Positions 42,396 through 51,739 of a stretch of 64,000 bases of DNA are shown here, piece after piece. This stretch comes from an uncultured Alphaproteobacteria bacterium (GTDB lineage: Bacteria; Pseudomonadota; Alphaproteobacteria; UBA8366; GCA-2717185). The stretch spans positions 1-64,000 of the forward strand of contig CALSRA010000010.1 in NCBI GenBank assembly GCA_943788635.1, read 5' to 3'. Position 1 is the stretch's first letter. Each line of letters begins with the position of its first letter. The notes beneath the pieces were generated by a model. That model searched no databases, was not told the DNA's origin, and saw nothing but the letters and a program-made list of their open reading frames with translations. The translations under genes and the position numbers were made by a program.

Positions 42396-43385
42396 CTATT
42401 TCGGGATCAGGTCGGTGCGTACGACTTTCGAAATGTCGATATCATGCTTGATCAGGCCCAGTTTCTTGAACGTCTCAACGCCTTTTTCAAGCGGTTCGAT
42501 ATCGAACGCGCCCAGCCCGTGCTTGGCCGTCGTTGGCGAAACCGATGACAGGTTGCGCAGCTTGATGATGTCCAGATTGACCTTTTCGTCCTTCCCGTTG
42601 ATCGCGCGCGTCATGGCGATTTTCGCGGCTTCTTCGGGATTGGCGATCATCCAGGCGGCACTGTCGCGATAGGCAGAAAGGAAGCGGCGCAGCAGGTCCT
42701 TCTTCGTGTTGTACATTTCCTCGGTGACGACAAAGAAGTCGCTGGGCAGGTTCAGGTGGTCACGGACCTCGATGACATTAACGTCGCCCAGCCCGCGCAG
42801 TTTGCCGACATACAGCCCGGTATCGGTTGCGGCGGTGGCATCGACCTGGCCCTGGATGACGGGTGCGAAATTCAGCAGCCCCGTGACTTCGACGTTGATA
42901 TCCGCTTCTGACAGCCCGACCTGCGCCAGCAGGACCTGCAGGTTCTGCCGCGTGCCGCTGTTCAGGCTGTATACGCCGACGCGCTTGCCTTTCAGGTCCG
43001 ACGGCTTCGTGATGTTACGATCCTTCGGCGAGACGACATTGAACACGTTCTGCGGATAGATATTGTAGATCGCGATCAGCTTTTCGCCCTTGTCCAGCGC
43101 CAGAAACAGGCTGGACGGGTCGGTGAAGGCGATATCGGCCTGTCCCGACAGCATGTTGACGATGGCCGAACCGCCGCCCTTGCCGGGCACAAAGCTGACA
43201 TCGATCCCTTTCGCCTTGAAGAACCCCTTGTCCGGTTCCGCCAGCAGATTGGTGATCTCGCTGATTGCCGGACCCCAGCCCGCGACCGTGATCTTGTCCG
43301 CAGCCTGTGCCGGGGCCTGTATGGCCAGCATCAGCAGGGCGGATATTGCGACGACAGAAGGGGCGCGAAGCAGCGTGCGGATCAT
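42396..43385 (-). CDS. ABC transporter substrate-binding protein (SsuA/NrtA/TauA type)
   Basis: The 329-residue protein has a signal peptide (VVAISALLMLAIQAPAQA, cleavage near residue 29) and an NMT1/SsuA-like binding fold. Typical segments are GFFKAKGIDVSFVPGKGGGS, AIVNMLSGQADIAFTDPSSL and NITKPSDLKGKRVGVYSLNS. It would collect a small organic substrate (sulfonate, pyrimidine-like or other) in the periplasm. The start ATG at 43385 overlaps the permease stop (ATGA). The ligand is not predictable. The frame is intact. Confidence 0.9.
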   Translation of the reverse strand: MIRTLLRAPSVVAISALLMLAIQAPAQAADKITVAGWGPAISEITNLLAEPDKGFFKAKGIDVSFVPGKGGGSAIVNMLSGQADIAFTDPSSLFLALDKGEKLIAIYNIYPQNVFNVVSPKDRNITKPSDLKGKRVGVYSLNSGTRQNLQVLLAQVGLSEADINVEVTGLLNFAPVIQGQVDATAATDTGLYVGKLRGLGDVNVIEVRDHLNLPSDFFVVTEEMYNTKKDLLRRFLSAYRDSAAWMIANPEEAAKIAMTRAINGKDEKVNLDIIKLRNLSSVSPTTAKHGLGAFDIEPLEKGVETFKKLGLIKHDIDISKVVRTDLIPK

Positions 43386-44140
43386 TGTTCGGTTCCTGTT
43401 ATGTGTTTGCGAAGCAGCCATCTTTCAAACCAGATGGTTGCCTGGAAAAAGATCATGCCAAGCACGGTTATGACGATGAGCACGGCGAACATCAAGGGGG
43501 AGTCCATCATCCCCTGAGAGGCGATTATCATGGCGCCCAGCCCGTCGCGCCCGCCGATGAACTCACCAACGACCGCGCCGACCAGCGAAAGCACCACCGC
43601 GACCCGGAACCCGGCCATGATCACCGGCAGACCGGCGGGTATTTTCAGCCGCAGCAATGTCTGCATGCGCGTCGCGCCGAGCATGCGGAACAGTTCGCGC
43701 TTTTGCGGATCGATATGCTGGATGGCGGTCAGTGTGTTTTCCAGCAGCGGGAAGAAACAGATCAATGCCGTTATCACCACGATCGAGGTCATGCCAAAGC
43801 CGAACCAGACAATGAATAACGGGGCCAGCGCCAGTTTCGGAATGACCTGGCTGGCGATGATATAGGGATAGAGGATCCGCCGCAGGAACACCGATTCACC
43901 CAGTACAACGCCGCAGACAAACCCGATGGCGCATCCCGTGGCGAGCCCCAGCAGCATTTCCACGCCGGTCAACCAGATATGCGGCCACAGGTACCCGGTG
44001 GTCAGCCCGCTCCACAATGTTGCCAGCACGGCTGACAGTGACGGCAGCACCAGCTCGGAAAAACCCGATACGCGGGAAAACACCTCCCAGCTGATCAGGA
44101 AGGCGGCGAACAGCGCAGTGGATATCAGCTTGTGCTTCAT
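43382..44140 (-). CDS. ABC transporter permease (SsuC/TauC type)
   Basis: The 252-residue product from ATG 44140 has six hydrophobic segments and the EAA loop region KRELFRMLGATRMQTLLRLK followed by IPAGLPVIMAGFRVAVVLSL and GEFIGGRDGLGAMI, all typical of SsuC/TauC permeases. It forms the inner-membrane channel with the ATPase encoded just upstream (4-base overlap). Both overlaps in this cluster are ATGA, indicating tight translational coupling. The frame is intact. Confidence 0.92.
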   Translation of the reverse strand: MKHKLISTALFAAFLISWEVFSRVSGFSELVLPSLSAVLATLWSGLTTGYLWPHIWLTGVEMLLGLATGCAIGFVCGVVLGESVFLRRILYPYIIASQVIPKLALAPLFIVWFGFGMTSIVVITALICFFPLLENTLTAIQHIDPQKRELFRMLGATRMQTLLRLKIPAGLPVIMAGFRVAVVLSLVGAVVGEFIGGRDGLGAMIIASQGMMDSPLMFAVLIVITVLGMIFFQATIWFERWLLRKHITGTEQ

Positions 44141-44892
44141 GCCGGAACATCCATCGCGTGGCGGACATCGGCGCACAGGTCGTTGAAGCCCTGGCTGTAG
44201 CGGATTTCACCGTCGCGCGGCCGGGGCAGCGGGATGGTCAGGTCGCGGATCAACTGCCCGCGATCCATTACCGCGACGCGGTCGGCCAGATACACGGCTT
44301 CACGGATGTCATGGGTGACGAACAGCACCGTCGTATTGCGCGACCGGAACAGTTTCAGCAGATCGTCCTGCAGTTCCTCACGGGTGATGGCGTCCAGCGC
44401 GGCGAACGGTTCGTCGAGCAGCAGCACCGGCGGTTCCAGGATCAGCGCGCGGGCGATGGCGACCCGGCTTTGCTGTCCGCCTGAAAGCTGCGTCGCATTG
44501 CGGTCGGCCAGCCCCGACAGCCCGACCAGCGCCAGCAGCGATTCCAGTTTTTCGTGGTCCGCGGGGCCGGGTTTCCGTTTCAGCGATATGGGCAGCAGGA
44601 TGTTTTCCGCCACCGTCAGCCATTCCAGCAGGGTGGGCCGCTGGAACACGAAGCCGACCTGTTCGCCCGGGTCGCGCAAGGGCTGTCCCTGCAATGCAAT
44701 CGATCCGCTATCCGGTTGCAACAGTCCGGCGACCAGTTTCAGCAAGGTGGTCTTGCCGCAGCCGCTGCGGCCGACCAGGCAATGAAACTCGCCCTCGCCA
44801 ATGGCCCAGTCGAAGCCGTCGACGATCAGTTCCGGTTTGCCGTTCGCATCCCGATATGTGTGGGTGACCTTTTGCAGGCTGACAAAATCCAT
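44137..44892 (-). CDS. ABC transporter ATP-binding protein (SsuB/TauB type)
   Basis: The 251-residue ATPase has Walker A GRSGCGKTTLL, Q-loop FVFQRPTLLEWLTVAENILL, signature LSGGQQSRVAIARALI, Walker B PVLLLDEPFAALDA and H-loop VLFVTHDIREAVYLADRVAV. This is the nitrate/sulfonate/taurine subclass. The start at ATG 44892 lies 10 bases after the LuxC stop. It completes a three-part importer with the two genes downstream. The frame is intact. Confidence 0.93.
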   Translation of the reverse strand: MDFVSLQKVTHTYRDANGKPELIVDGFDWAIGEGEFHCLVGRSGCGKTTLLKLVAGLLQPDSGSIALQGQPLRDPGEQVGFVFQRPTLLEWLTVAENILLPISLKRKPGPADHEKLESLLALVGLSGLADRNATQLSGGQQSRVAIARALILEPPVLLLDEPFAALDAITREELQDDLLKLFRSRNTTVLFVTHDIREAVYLADRVAVMDRGQLIRDLTIPLPRPRDGEIRYSQGFNDLCADVRHAMDVPA

Positions 44893-44902
44893 GGGCCCGT
44901 AT

Positions 44903-46354
44903 TCAGTCGGTATAGGGCGCGAAGGTTTCGGCGGCGGTCTCCGCTGATTGTTCGATTTCAACCATGCTGATCAGGTCCAGCAGGTTGAAGCGCCCGTCAT
45001 GGTGCCAGCCCGCCTCGGGTGCGGTCATATTGCCCAGCGCGCAGATGCGGGTGACGCCCGCTGTGCCCAGCACGTTCGCCAGCCGGTGCAGTTCTTCTGG
45101 CGGCGCCGCAATACCGGCGGTCTGCAGAAAGGCTTTAAAGGGCGCGACCAGCGGCGCGACATCGTCCAGCGCATCGACCGCAACGATACGGATCGTCCGG
45201 TTCAGCCCGCTGGGATTCAGGGTGGTCGTATCTTCCGAATACACCGCGCACCAGGTTCCGGTCTCGCTGGCGATGACCTCCATATCCGGATGGGACAGGG
45301 CCTCGGTTTCCGCCGCGTCACGCCAGGCGGCGATGCCGCCCGCTTCCGCGATGGTCAGTTCCCGGCGCGGGTATTTCGATTCAAATCCGGCAAGGGCATG
45401 CGCGACATATCGGGTGAACTCGCGCGGTGAAACCCGGCCGCCGCGTTCGACGAAGAACAGGTGCGGCGAAAAACATCCCTGCTGGTCGTAACGCACCACG
45501 TCATAAGCTGCTTGCTGCGCCACGCCCGCCGCCTTGCGGGTATCCAGCGTGGCGCCGGCGACCATGCCGAAACTGACCTTGTGCCCATGCGGCAGGTAGC
45601 GCGTCGTGATCGGCACGTGTTTGCGCAACTCGGTCAGCGATTCATTGCCGCCATAGGCAAGCACGGTATCGGCCTGTTTCAGCAGCGCGTCTTCGCGCGC
45701 AGTGTCGCCGCCCTTCCACCACACGACGGCGAGACAGTCGGTCAGCCGGGGTTCGATTTCGACGAGCAATTGCGCGAACCAGCCGGCGAACAGCGGTTCG
45801 CCGCTGGGCACCTTGCCGATGCTGCCCGCCTTGACCAGCAGCCCCGCGACCATGCTCCACAGCGGCAGACCGGGCACGTTGCCGGCCCAGACATGGACCA
45901 GCAGGTCAGGGCCGATGGCCTTCGTGAAGCCGCCTTTGGGTGCGGGCTGAAATTCGTCGAGAATTTTCGGATTGGCGAAATCCTCGGCTATAAATTTCTG
46001 CAGGTTCGGTTTGCGGAAAGTTTTCAGGTAGCCGGTCAGGCCAAGCCGCACCATTTCCGCATCGTATCCCGTGACCAGCGGCAACAGCGCCTCGCATTTC
46101 CGCCGGTAGGGATCGTTGCGGTCCAGCAGCCGGGCGATGGCGCGGTCCGTGATATCGACGATTTCCGATACCGTTAGGGCTTTCAGTATGGTCCGGCTCG
46201 CCAGCTTTACCCGCACGGCCAGCGCATCCATCTGGGCATCATCCAGCACTGGCACTTCAACGTGCAGCGCCGCGTTGCCGCGCTGGAAATCGAGCGTCTG
46301 CCATTCGATATCCGCCTCGGCGATTCCCGGAAGATACCCTGCCCGTTCGGTCAA
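44903..46354 (-). CDS. LuxC-family acyl-CoA/acyl-protein reductase
   Basis: The 483-residue product resembles LuxC, the fatty acyl reductase subunit. Visible segments are IARLLDRNDPYRRKCEALLP, VHVWAGNVPGLPLWSMVAGL, TVLAYGGNESLTELRKHVPI and RYDQQGCFSPHLFFVERGGR, in which Cys294 would be the acylated catalytic residue. The end is WHHDGRFNLLDLISMVEIE. Start is taken as TTG 46354 behind GAGAGGAT, because the frame upstream runs inside luxE. It would reduce an activated acid to an aldehyde with NADPH. No luxA, luxB or luxD is in the window. It lies between luxE and an ABC importer. Confidence 0.88.
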   Translation of the reverse strand: MTERAGYLPGIAEADIEWQTLDFQRGNAALHVEVPVLDDAQMDALAVRVKLASRTILKALTVSEIVDITDRAIARLLDRNDPYRRKCEALLPLVTGYDAEMVRLGLTGYLKTFRKPNLQKFIAEDFANPKILDEFQPAPKGGFTKAIGPDLLVHVWAGNVPGLPLWSMVAGLLVKAGSIGKVPSGEPLFAGWFAQLLVEIEPRLTDCLAVVWWKGGDTAREDALLKQADTVLAYGGNESLTELRKHVPITTRYLPHGHKVSFGMVAGATLDTRKAAGVAQQAAYDVVRYDQQGCFSPHLFFVERGGRVSPREFTRYVAHALAGFESKYPRRELTIAEAGGIAAWRDAAETEALSHPDMEVIASETGTWCAVYSEDTTTLNPSGLNRTIRIVAVDALDDVAPLVAPFKAFLQTAGIAAPPEELHRLANVLGTAGVTRICALGNMTAPEAGWHHDGRFNLLDLISMVEIEQSAETAAETFAPYTD

Positions 46355-46358
46355 CCGG

Positions 46359-47438
46359 CTATCCTCTCGCCGCTTCCAGGAAGGCGTCGACGGCCATGGA
46401 ACACCCTTTTGCCTCCGCGCCCTGCACCCGGCCCAGAAGCATGAACCCGTCATCGACTGCGATCCCGGCATCCTCGGTCAGGATGGTGGAAACACAATTG
46501 AAATGCGCCAGGTCGCAATGCACGATCACCCCGGTGTCGCCGCGCGGCAGTTCCACGCCGGTCAGCGGATTGATGATCCGGCTGCGGATCCAGTGCGGGC
46601 CGGATTTTACCGAGGGCACCACCGTGTTGCCATTATCGTAGAACTCGCTGCTCAGCTCGGTCATGCCGTACATGTTGATGCAGTCGCTACGCGGCACGCC
46701 GAATGTCGCGGAAAGCTGATTGTAGAAATCATCCATTTCCAGTTCGCGGGACTGGCCCTTGAACCCGCCGGTATCAAGGATGCGGCTACCGGCGGGCAAT
46801 TTCGCGGTCCGTCCGGATTCGCGCATGTCATCCATCAGATGCACGAAGCTGTATGTCGCCCCCAGCAGCGCATAGGGCTCGCCCGTCGCTTCCGCATGGT
46901 CCAGTGCTGCATATAACGTGTTCGTATCCAAACCGTCCGGCCCGATCAGGGAATGGCTGTCCGGTGTGCCGAATTCCCGCATCGCCAGCGCCAGGTAATG
47001 CGCCAGCGATGAATTCGGCATCATGGTTTCATCCGGGAATACGATCCCGATACGCATTTTTGTCTGTCCCGCCATGAAGCGATCGCGGAAATGCGTTTTC
47101 ATCGATGCGTCATAGACCCGCAGGTCGGGGTGATGGCATTTCCCGCGCAGCCCGTCTTTGGTCGTGCCGCTGGTCATGAACACGGCCCCGGCGTCTTCCG
47201 GCGCGCAGCAGCTCAGGGTCAGGTCCTTGTAGGCGTTGATCGGCACCGCGGGAATGTCGCGCCAGTCCTTCACCATGCGCGCGGTGCGGCCACGCTGCTG
47301 GCAGAACCGGCGATAGGGCTGGTTGTGTTCGAACTGGTAACCGAACACGCGCAACGCCATCGCGTTGAAGGTGTCGTCATCGGCGCCATCGCGCGCGATA
47401 AAGGCGAGCAGGTCTTCGATTATTTGCGCTTGGTTCAT
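46359..47438 (-). CDS. LuxE-family acyl-protein synthetase
   Basis: The 359-residue product from ATG 47438 belongs to the LuxE/ANL-related acyl-protein synthetases that adenylate a carboxylic acid. Segments are YRRFCQQRGRTARMVKDWRD, IPAVPINAYKDLTLSC, GAVFMTSGTTKDGLRGKCHH (ATP-binding SGTT), CINMYGMTELSSEFYDNG and GDTGVIVHCDLAHFNC. It pairs with LuxC in fatty-acid reductase complexes. It is the first gene of the minus-strand operon ending at 41609. The natural acid is unknown; the transporter may import it. The frame is intact. Confidence 0.88.
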   Translation of the reverse strand: MNQAQIIEDLLAFIARDGADDDTFNAMALRVFGYQFEHNQPYRRFCQQRGRTARMVKDWRDIPAVPINAYKDLTLSCCAPEDAGAVFMTSGTTKDGLRGKCHHPDLRVYDASMKTHFRDRFMAGQTKMRIGIVFPDETMMPNSSLAHYLALAMREFGTPDSHSLIGPDGLDTNTLYAALDHAEATGEPYALLGATYSFVHLMDDMRESGRTAKLPAGSRILDTGGFKGQSRELEMDDFYNQLSATFGVPRSDCINMYGMTELSSEFYDNGNTVVPSVKSGPHWIRSRIINPLTGVELPRGDTGVIVHCDLAHFNCVSTILTEDAGIAVDDGFMLLGRVQGAEAKGCSMAVDAFLEAARG

Positions 47439-47524
47439 GATGGCCGGACCGGGTTGCGGGCAATTGGCGCTAGCTTGGGCATAAACCATTGCAAGTCAAC
47501 AGGGTTTGTCCGCGTTACCCGGTT

Positions 47525-48199
47525 TCAGTCAATACCGCCCAGCAGCGGAACAAAGGCGACGGGCAGGTTGCAGCTTTCGTGGATCGCGCCCGTTTCGGCG
47601 TCTTTCTCCATCACTGTCAGTGACTGGGTCATGCCCTGCCGGCCGAGCGGGATGACCATGCGGCCGCCGGGGCGAAGCTGGTCCAGCAGCGCCGTCGGCA
47701 GTTCCGCTGCTGCGGCGGTGACGAGGATTGCGTCATAGGGGGCCTCTGCCGGCCAGCCCTTGCCGCCGTCGCCGTGCAGGACGGTGATGTTACCGCAGCC
47801 CAGCCGTTTCAGCCGCGCTTTCGCCTCGTTCGCCAGTGAGGCGATCCGTTCGATGGTAACGACCTTTGCGGCGATCTGCGCCAGCACGGCGGCCTGATAG
47901 CCGCAGCCGGTGCCGATTTCCAGCACGCGGGATTGCGGCGACAGGTTCGCCAGCTCGGTCATGATCGCAACGATGAAGGGTTGTGAGATCGTCTGGCCCC
48001 TGCCGATGGGCAGCGGGCGGTTTTCATAGGCCGCAGCCTGCATGTTTTCGGGGACGAATTCATGCCGCGGCACGGTTTCCAGTGCGTCGATGACGGCCGG
48101 GCTGAGGTGATTCCGGCCCAGATAGTGGCTGGTTTCGACTGCGTTCCGGGCGATGGCATCCAGCATCCGGCGGCGTTCCGGGGCAAACTTGTCCTGCAT
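47525..48199 (-). CDS. pcm: Protein-L-isoaspartate O-methyltransferase
   Basis: Pcm repairs isoaspartyl residues in aged proteins using SAM. The 224-residue product has PRHEFVPENMQAAAYENRPL, PIGRGQTISQPFIVAIMTEL, VLEIGTGCGYQAAVLAQIA (SAM motif I) and YDAILVTAAAAELPTALLDQ. The ATG at 48199 gives MQDKFAPERRRMLDAI. It is divergent from htpG across about 100 bases, a pairing of two protein-quality genes. The frame is intact. Confidence 0.94.
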   Translation of the reverse strand: MQDKFAPERRRMLDAIARNAVETSHYLGRNHLSPAVIDALETVPRHEFVPENMQAAAYENRPLPIGRGQTISQPFIVAIMTELANLSPQSRVLEIGTGCGYQAAVLAQIAAKVVTIERIASLANEAKARLKRLGCGNITVLHGDGGKGWPAEAPYDAILVTAAAAELPTALLDQLRPGGRMVIPLGRQGMTQSLTVMEKDAETGAIHESCNLPVAFVPLLGGID

Positions 48200-48301
48200 G
48201 CGTCCGTTTCTTACGATTTCGAAGGGGTCTCGGGGCTTGCGAGACAGGGCATACTAACACATATAGGCCGCAGGCAATGATTGAGGGTGGTGGCAATACA
48301 G

Positions 48302-50239
48302 ATGACATCGACTGAAGAAACGAACGAAAAAGCGGCGGAAACGAAAACCGGCGGCGAAACGCATTCCTTCCAGGCGGAGGTGAGCCGCCTGCTGGATATC
48401 GTCGCCAATGCGCTGTACAGCGAAAAGGAAATCTTTGTTCGCGAGCTGGTTTCGAACGCGGCGGATGCCTGCGACCGGCTGCGCTACAGGGCGATTACCG
48501 AGCCGGCGCTGATCGAAGGCGACACGGATTTCCGTATCGCCATAGAGGTCGACAAGGATGCCCGCACGCTGACCATCAGCGATAACGGGCTCGGCATGAC
48601 CCATGACGAGATGATCGAAAACCTGGGCACCATTGCGCGGTCCGGCACGACCGCATTCGTTGAGCAGTTATCCGGTGACGCGAAGAAGGACGTTTCCGTC
48701 ATCGGCCAGTTCGGTGTCGGTTTTCTATTCCAGCTTCATGGTGGCCGAAACGGTGGACGTGATCAGCCGTTGCGCCGGATCGGACGAAGCCTGGCAATGG
48801 TCGTCGGACGGCAAGGGCGCCTTTACCATGGCGGAAGCGCAGGCCGATGGGCGCGGCACCCGCATTACCCTGCATCTGAAGGAAGAGCAGGCGGAATACG
48901 CGGATGCCTTCCGGGTCCGCAATGTGGTCAAGACCTATTCGGATCACATCGCTTTCCCCGATCACGGGTCAGGGGACGTCAATTCCGAGGATGACGCCGA
49001 CAAGACACCCGAAGCGGTCAACACGGCGTCGGCGCTGTGGACCCGTTCGGCGAGCGAAGTGACCGACCAGGAATACAATGAATTCTACCACCATGTTTCG
49101 CATACGCCGGGCGACCCGTGGAGCAAGCTGCATTTCCGCGCTGAAGGTGTGATCGAATATACCGGGCTGCTGTATATTCCGGGGTCCAAGCCTTTCGACC
49201 TGTATACCCAGGAAAAAGCCTCCAAGGTGCGGCTCTATGTGAAGCGCGTGTTCATCACGGACGATTGTGAGGAACTGGTGCCGCGCTGGCTGCGCTTCCT
49301 GCATGGCGTGATCGATTCATCGGACCTGCCGCTGAATATCAGCCGCGAGATGCTGCAGAACAATCCGGTGCTGACCCGCATCCGCAACGGCATCACCAGC
49401 CGCGTGGTTCGTGAGCTGGAATCGAAGGCGGAAAAGGATGCCGAAGCCTATACGGTGTTCTGGGAAAATTTCGGCGCGGTGATGAAGGAAGGCCTGTATG
49501 ACGGATCGGGCGACCGTGAATCGCTGCTCGGCCTGACCCGGTTCCGCTCCACCCATGGCGATGAACTGGTGTCGCTGAAGGATTATGTCGGCCGGATGAA
49601 GGAAGGCCAGACGGCAATCTATTACATCACCGGCGATTCCCTGGACGTGGTAAGCCGCAGCCCGCAGCTCGAAGGGTTCCGTTCGCGCGGGGTCGAGGTG
49701 CTGCTGATGACGGACCCGGTGGACCAGTTCTGGGTGCCGATGGTCGCTCAGTTCGACGAAAAGCCGTTCAAATCCGCGACCCAGGGCGGGGCGGATCTTG
49801 CCGAGATCAAGAAAGAAGACGGCAAGGACGATGAAAACGCCGAAGACGCACCCGCCGAGGAAGATATCGGCCGGCTGGCGGCGGCGCTGAAGCTGGCGCT
49901 GGGCGAGAACGTGAAGGATGTGCGTGCCTCCGACAGGCTGACCGAAAGCGCTGTATGTCTTGTCGCCGGCGACGGTGATCTTGATATGAACCTCGAACGG
50001 ATCATGAAGATGCATGGCCAGGTGTCGGAACGGGCACCGCGTATCCTGGAAGTGAACCCGACCCATCCGCTGATCCGCCGGCTCGCCGAACAGGCCAAGG
50101 CAGATTCCGGCGGCATGGAGGACGCGGCCTTCCTGCTGCTCGACCAGGCCCGCATCCTTGAAAGCGAAAACCCTGCCCGACCCCGGTGGCCTTCGCGCGG
50201 CGGATGTCCGAGGCAATGGCGAAAGGCTTCGGCGGCTAA
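48302..50239 (+). CDS. htpG: Chaperone protein HtpG (Hsp90), two frameshifts
   Basis: The ATG at 48302 starts the bacterial Hsp90. The GHKL ATP site is visible as [36 protein letters not shown] and GQFGVGF. After an extra base near 48725 the middle and C-terminal domains continue with [40 protein letters not shown] and [17 protein letters not shown] second indel near 50170 hides the end, which corrects to [15 protein letters not shown] at 50239. Repaired length is about 645 aa, slightly long for the family because of an acidic insert ([20 protein letters not shown]). It assists folding under stress with DnaK. Confidence 0.94.
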
Positions 50240-50302
50240 GCGCGTTCCGCTCGTTCACTGAATGTGTTAGCATGGGCCATCGTTCCGATACGGAGATGGC
50301 CC

Positions 50303-50621
50303 ATGCGTTGCCTTAGCATAGCCTCTGGCCTCCTGCTGGCGTTGACAGGTCTGGTAATGCTGGCCGCCGCGCCCGCGGCAATTGCCGATCCGAACTGTAC
50401 CTGCCGCTATCGTGGCCAGTCCTACACCGTGAAAAGTTGCGTGTGCATCAACCGGGATGACGGGCCGCAGCTTGCGTGCTGCGAACTGGTGCTGAACAAC
50501 ACCTCCTGGTCCTTTTCAGACAAGGGCTGCCCGACCGCGTCCAAGGGTGGGCCGGGGTTGGTACAGTCCGCCCGGGGGCCTTACTCGCCCATTGCCCGAA
50601 ACGCTTCAAGAACGCCGCTAA
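50303..50621 (+). CDS. Small secreted Cys-rich protein (end uncertain)
   Basis: From ATG 50303 (GGAG site) the product has a signal peptide (IASGLLLALTGLVMLAAAPA, cleavage near residue 28). A short mature part, NCTCRYRGQSYTVKSCVCIN then LACCELVLNNTSWSFSDKGC, contains eight cysteines, suggesting several disulfides in the periplasm. The frame stays open into the convergent VOC gene, so a single indel after about 50560 is likely and the stop TAA at 50619-50621 is my best guess. I recognise no family. Confidence 0.6.
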
Positions 50622-50995
50622 TCCTTCGGGAAGGTCACGGCTTCCAGCTTGTTGCCTTCAGGGTCCAGGACGAAGGCGCCATAATAGCTGGTCATCGCGG
50701 CCTGTCGTGTGCCCGGCGCGCCATCGTCCCGGCCACCGCCGGCGAGCGCTTCTTCGTAGAACGCGTCAACCATGTCCTCGTTGCGCGCCCGCAGGCAGAT
50801 ATGGGTGCCCGTGCCGTCCGGTTCGGGCCGTTTGCCAGGGCGGGCGTTGAGCCAGAATTCGGGATATTTCTTGCCGAAACCGACGGTGCCTTCCCGCTCC
50901 ACCAGTTTCGTCATGCCGATGGTCGCCAGCAGCCGTTCATAAAACGCGGCACTGCCCGCAAGGTCACCTACGGCTATTGAGATATGGTCGATCAT
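50618..50995 (-). CDS. VOC-family (glyoxalase-like) protein
   Basis: The 125-residue product from ATG 50995 has two beta-alpha-beta-beta-beta units of the vicinal oxygen chelate fold: MIDHISIAVGDLAGSAAFYE (first His ligand) and GAFVLDPEGNKLEAVTFPKD (Glu ligand). THICLRARN supplies a middle His. It could be a glyoxalase, fosfomycin-resistance-like or dioxygenase relative. It overlaps the end of the Cys-rich gene by a few bases in convergent orientation. The frame is intact. Confidence 0.87.
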   Translation of the reverse strand: MIDHISIAVGDLAGSAAFYERLLATIGMTKLVEREGTVGFGKKYPEFWLNARPGKRPEPDGTGTHICLRARNEDMVDAFYEEALAGGGRDDGAPGTRQAAMTSYYGAFVLDPEGNKLEAVTFPKD

Positions 50996-51102
50996 GTCTG
51001 CCTTTTCCTTCAAGCTTGCCGTCAGAGGGCCATCGCACAATAGTATAGCGCCAACGCGCATTACAGGGTCGCGTCTCGCCAGGAATTCTTGAGAAACAGC
51101 CA

Positions 51103-51729
51103 ATGCCCGACGCCGCCCAATTCGCCACGTTCATCGCCGTATCCGCACTGCTGGGCATTACGCCGGGGCCGGATATTATCTATGTGATTGCGCGCGGCGC
51201 AGCACAGGGGGCGCGGGCCGGGGTTGTGGCTGCGGCGGGGCTGTGCACCGGGATCATCGCGCATACGGCACTTTGCGCGGCCGGGCTATCGGCGATCCTT
51301 GCGGGTTCCGAGGCGGCCTTCACACTATTCAAGATCGCCGGCGCGGCCTATCTGGTCTGGCTCGGCATTGGCATGTGGCGGGCCCGCGGCGCGAAGAATG
51401 TGACCGGTCGCAGCCGGGCCCAGCCGCTTGGCGCGATTTACCGACAGACCGTCGTGATGAACCTGCTGAATCCGAAAGTGGCGCTGTTCTTCCTCGCCTT
51501 CCTGCCGCAATTCGTATCGCCCGGGGGCGCGCCGGTCGCCCTTCAGCTCATTGTGCTGGGGGCGATCTTCATGGGTGTGTCCTTTGTCGTGATGGCGTGT
51601 GCCGGAATTGCGGGCGGGCAGCTTCGCCGCCTGCTGCAAGGCCGCCGATACGCGGGACGCTGGATGGAACGCGCGGCGGGCTCGGTACTGATCGTGCTGG
51701 GTATCCGTCTTGCATTCGAAAGCCGCTAG
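51103..51729 (+). CDS. LysE-family amino-acid exporter
   Basis: The 208-residue membrane protein has about six hydrophobic segments and the LysE/RhtB signature LLGITPGPDIIYVIARGAAQ GARAG at the N-terminus (given in part), followed by VVMNLLNPKVALFFLAFLPQ F. Family members export lysine, homoserine, threonine or leucine. The start ATG at 51103 follows GAGAAACAGCCA, a weak site. It is divergent from the VOC gene. The frame is intact. Confidence 0.9.
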   Translation: MPDAAQFATFIAVSALLGITPGPDIIYVIARGAAQGARAGVVAAAGLCTGIIAHTALCAAGLSAILAGSEAAFTLFKIAGAAYLVWLGIGMWRARGAKNVTGRSRAQPLGAIYRQTVVMNLLNPKVALFFLAFLPQFVSPGGAPVALQLIVLGAIFMGVSFVVMACAGIAGGQLRRLLQGRRYAGRWMERAAGSVLIVLGIRLAFESR

Positions 51730-51739
51730 GGAACGCGGC

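Noticed and set aside
44903..47438. Bioluminescence (lux) operon
   Set aside because: Only LuxC- and LuxE-like genes are present, with no luciferase alpha/beta subunits or LuxD. The luciferase-like gene at 12123 is a generic LLM monooxygenase 30 kb away.
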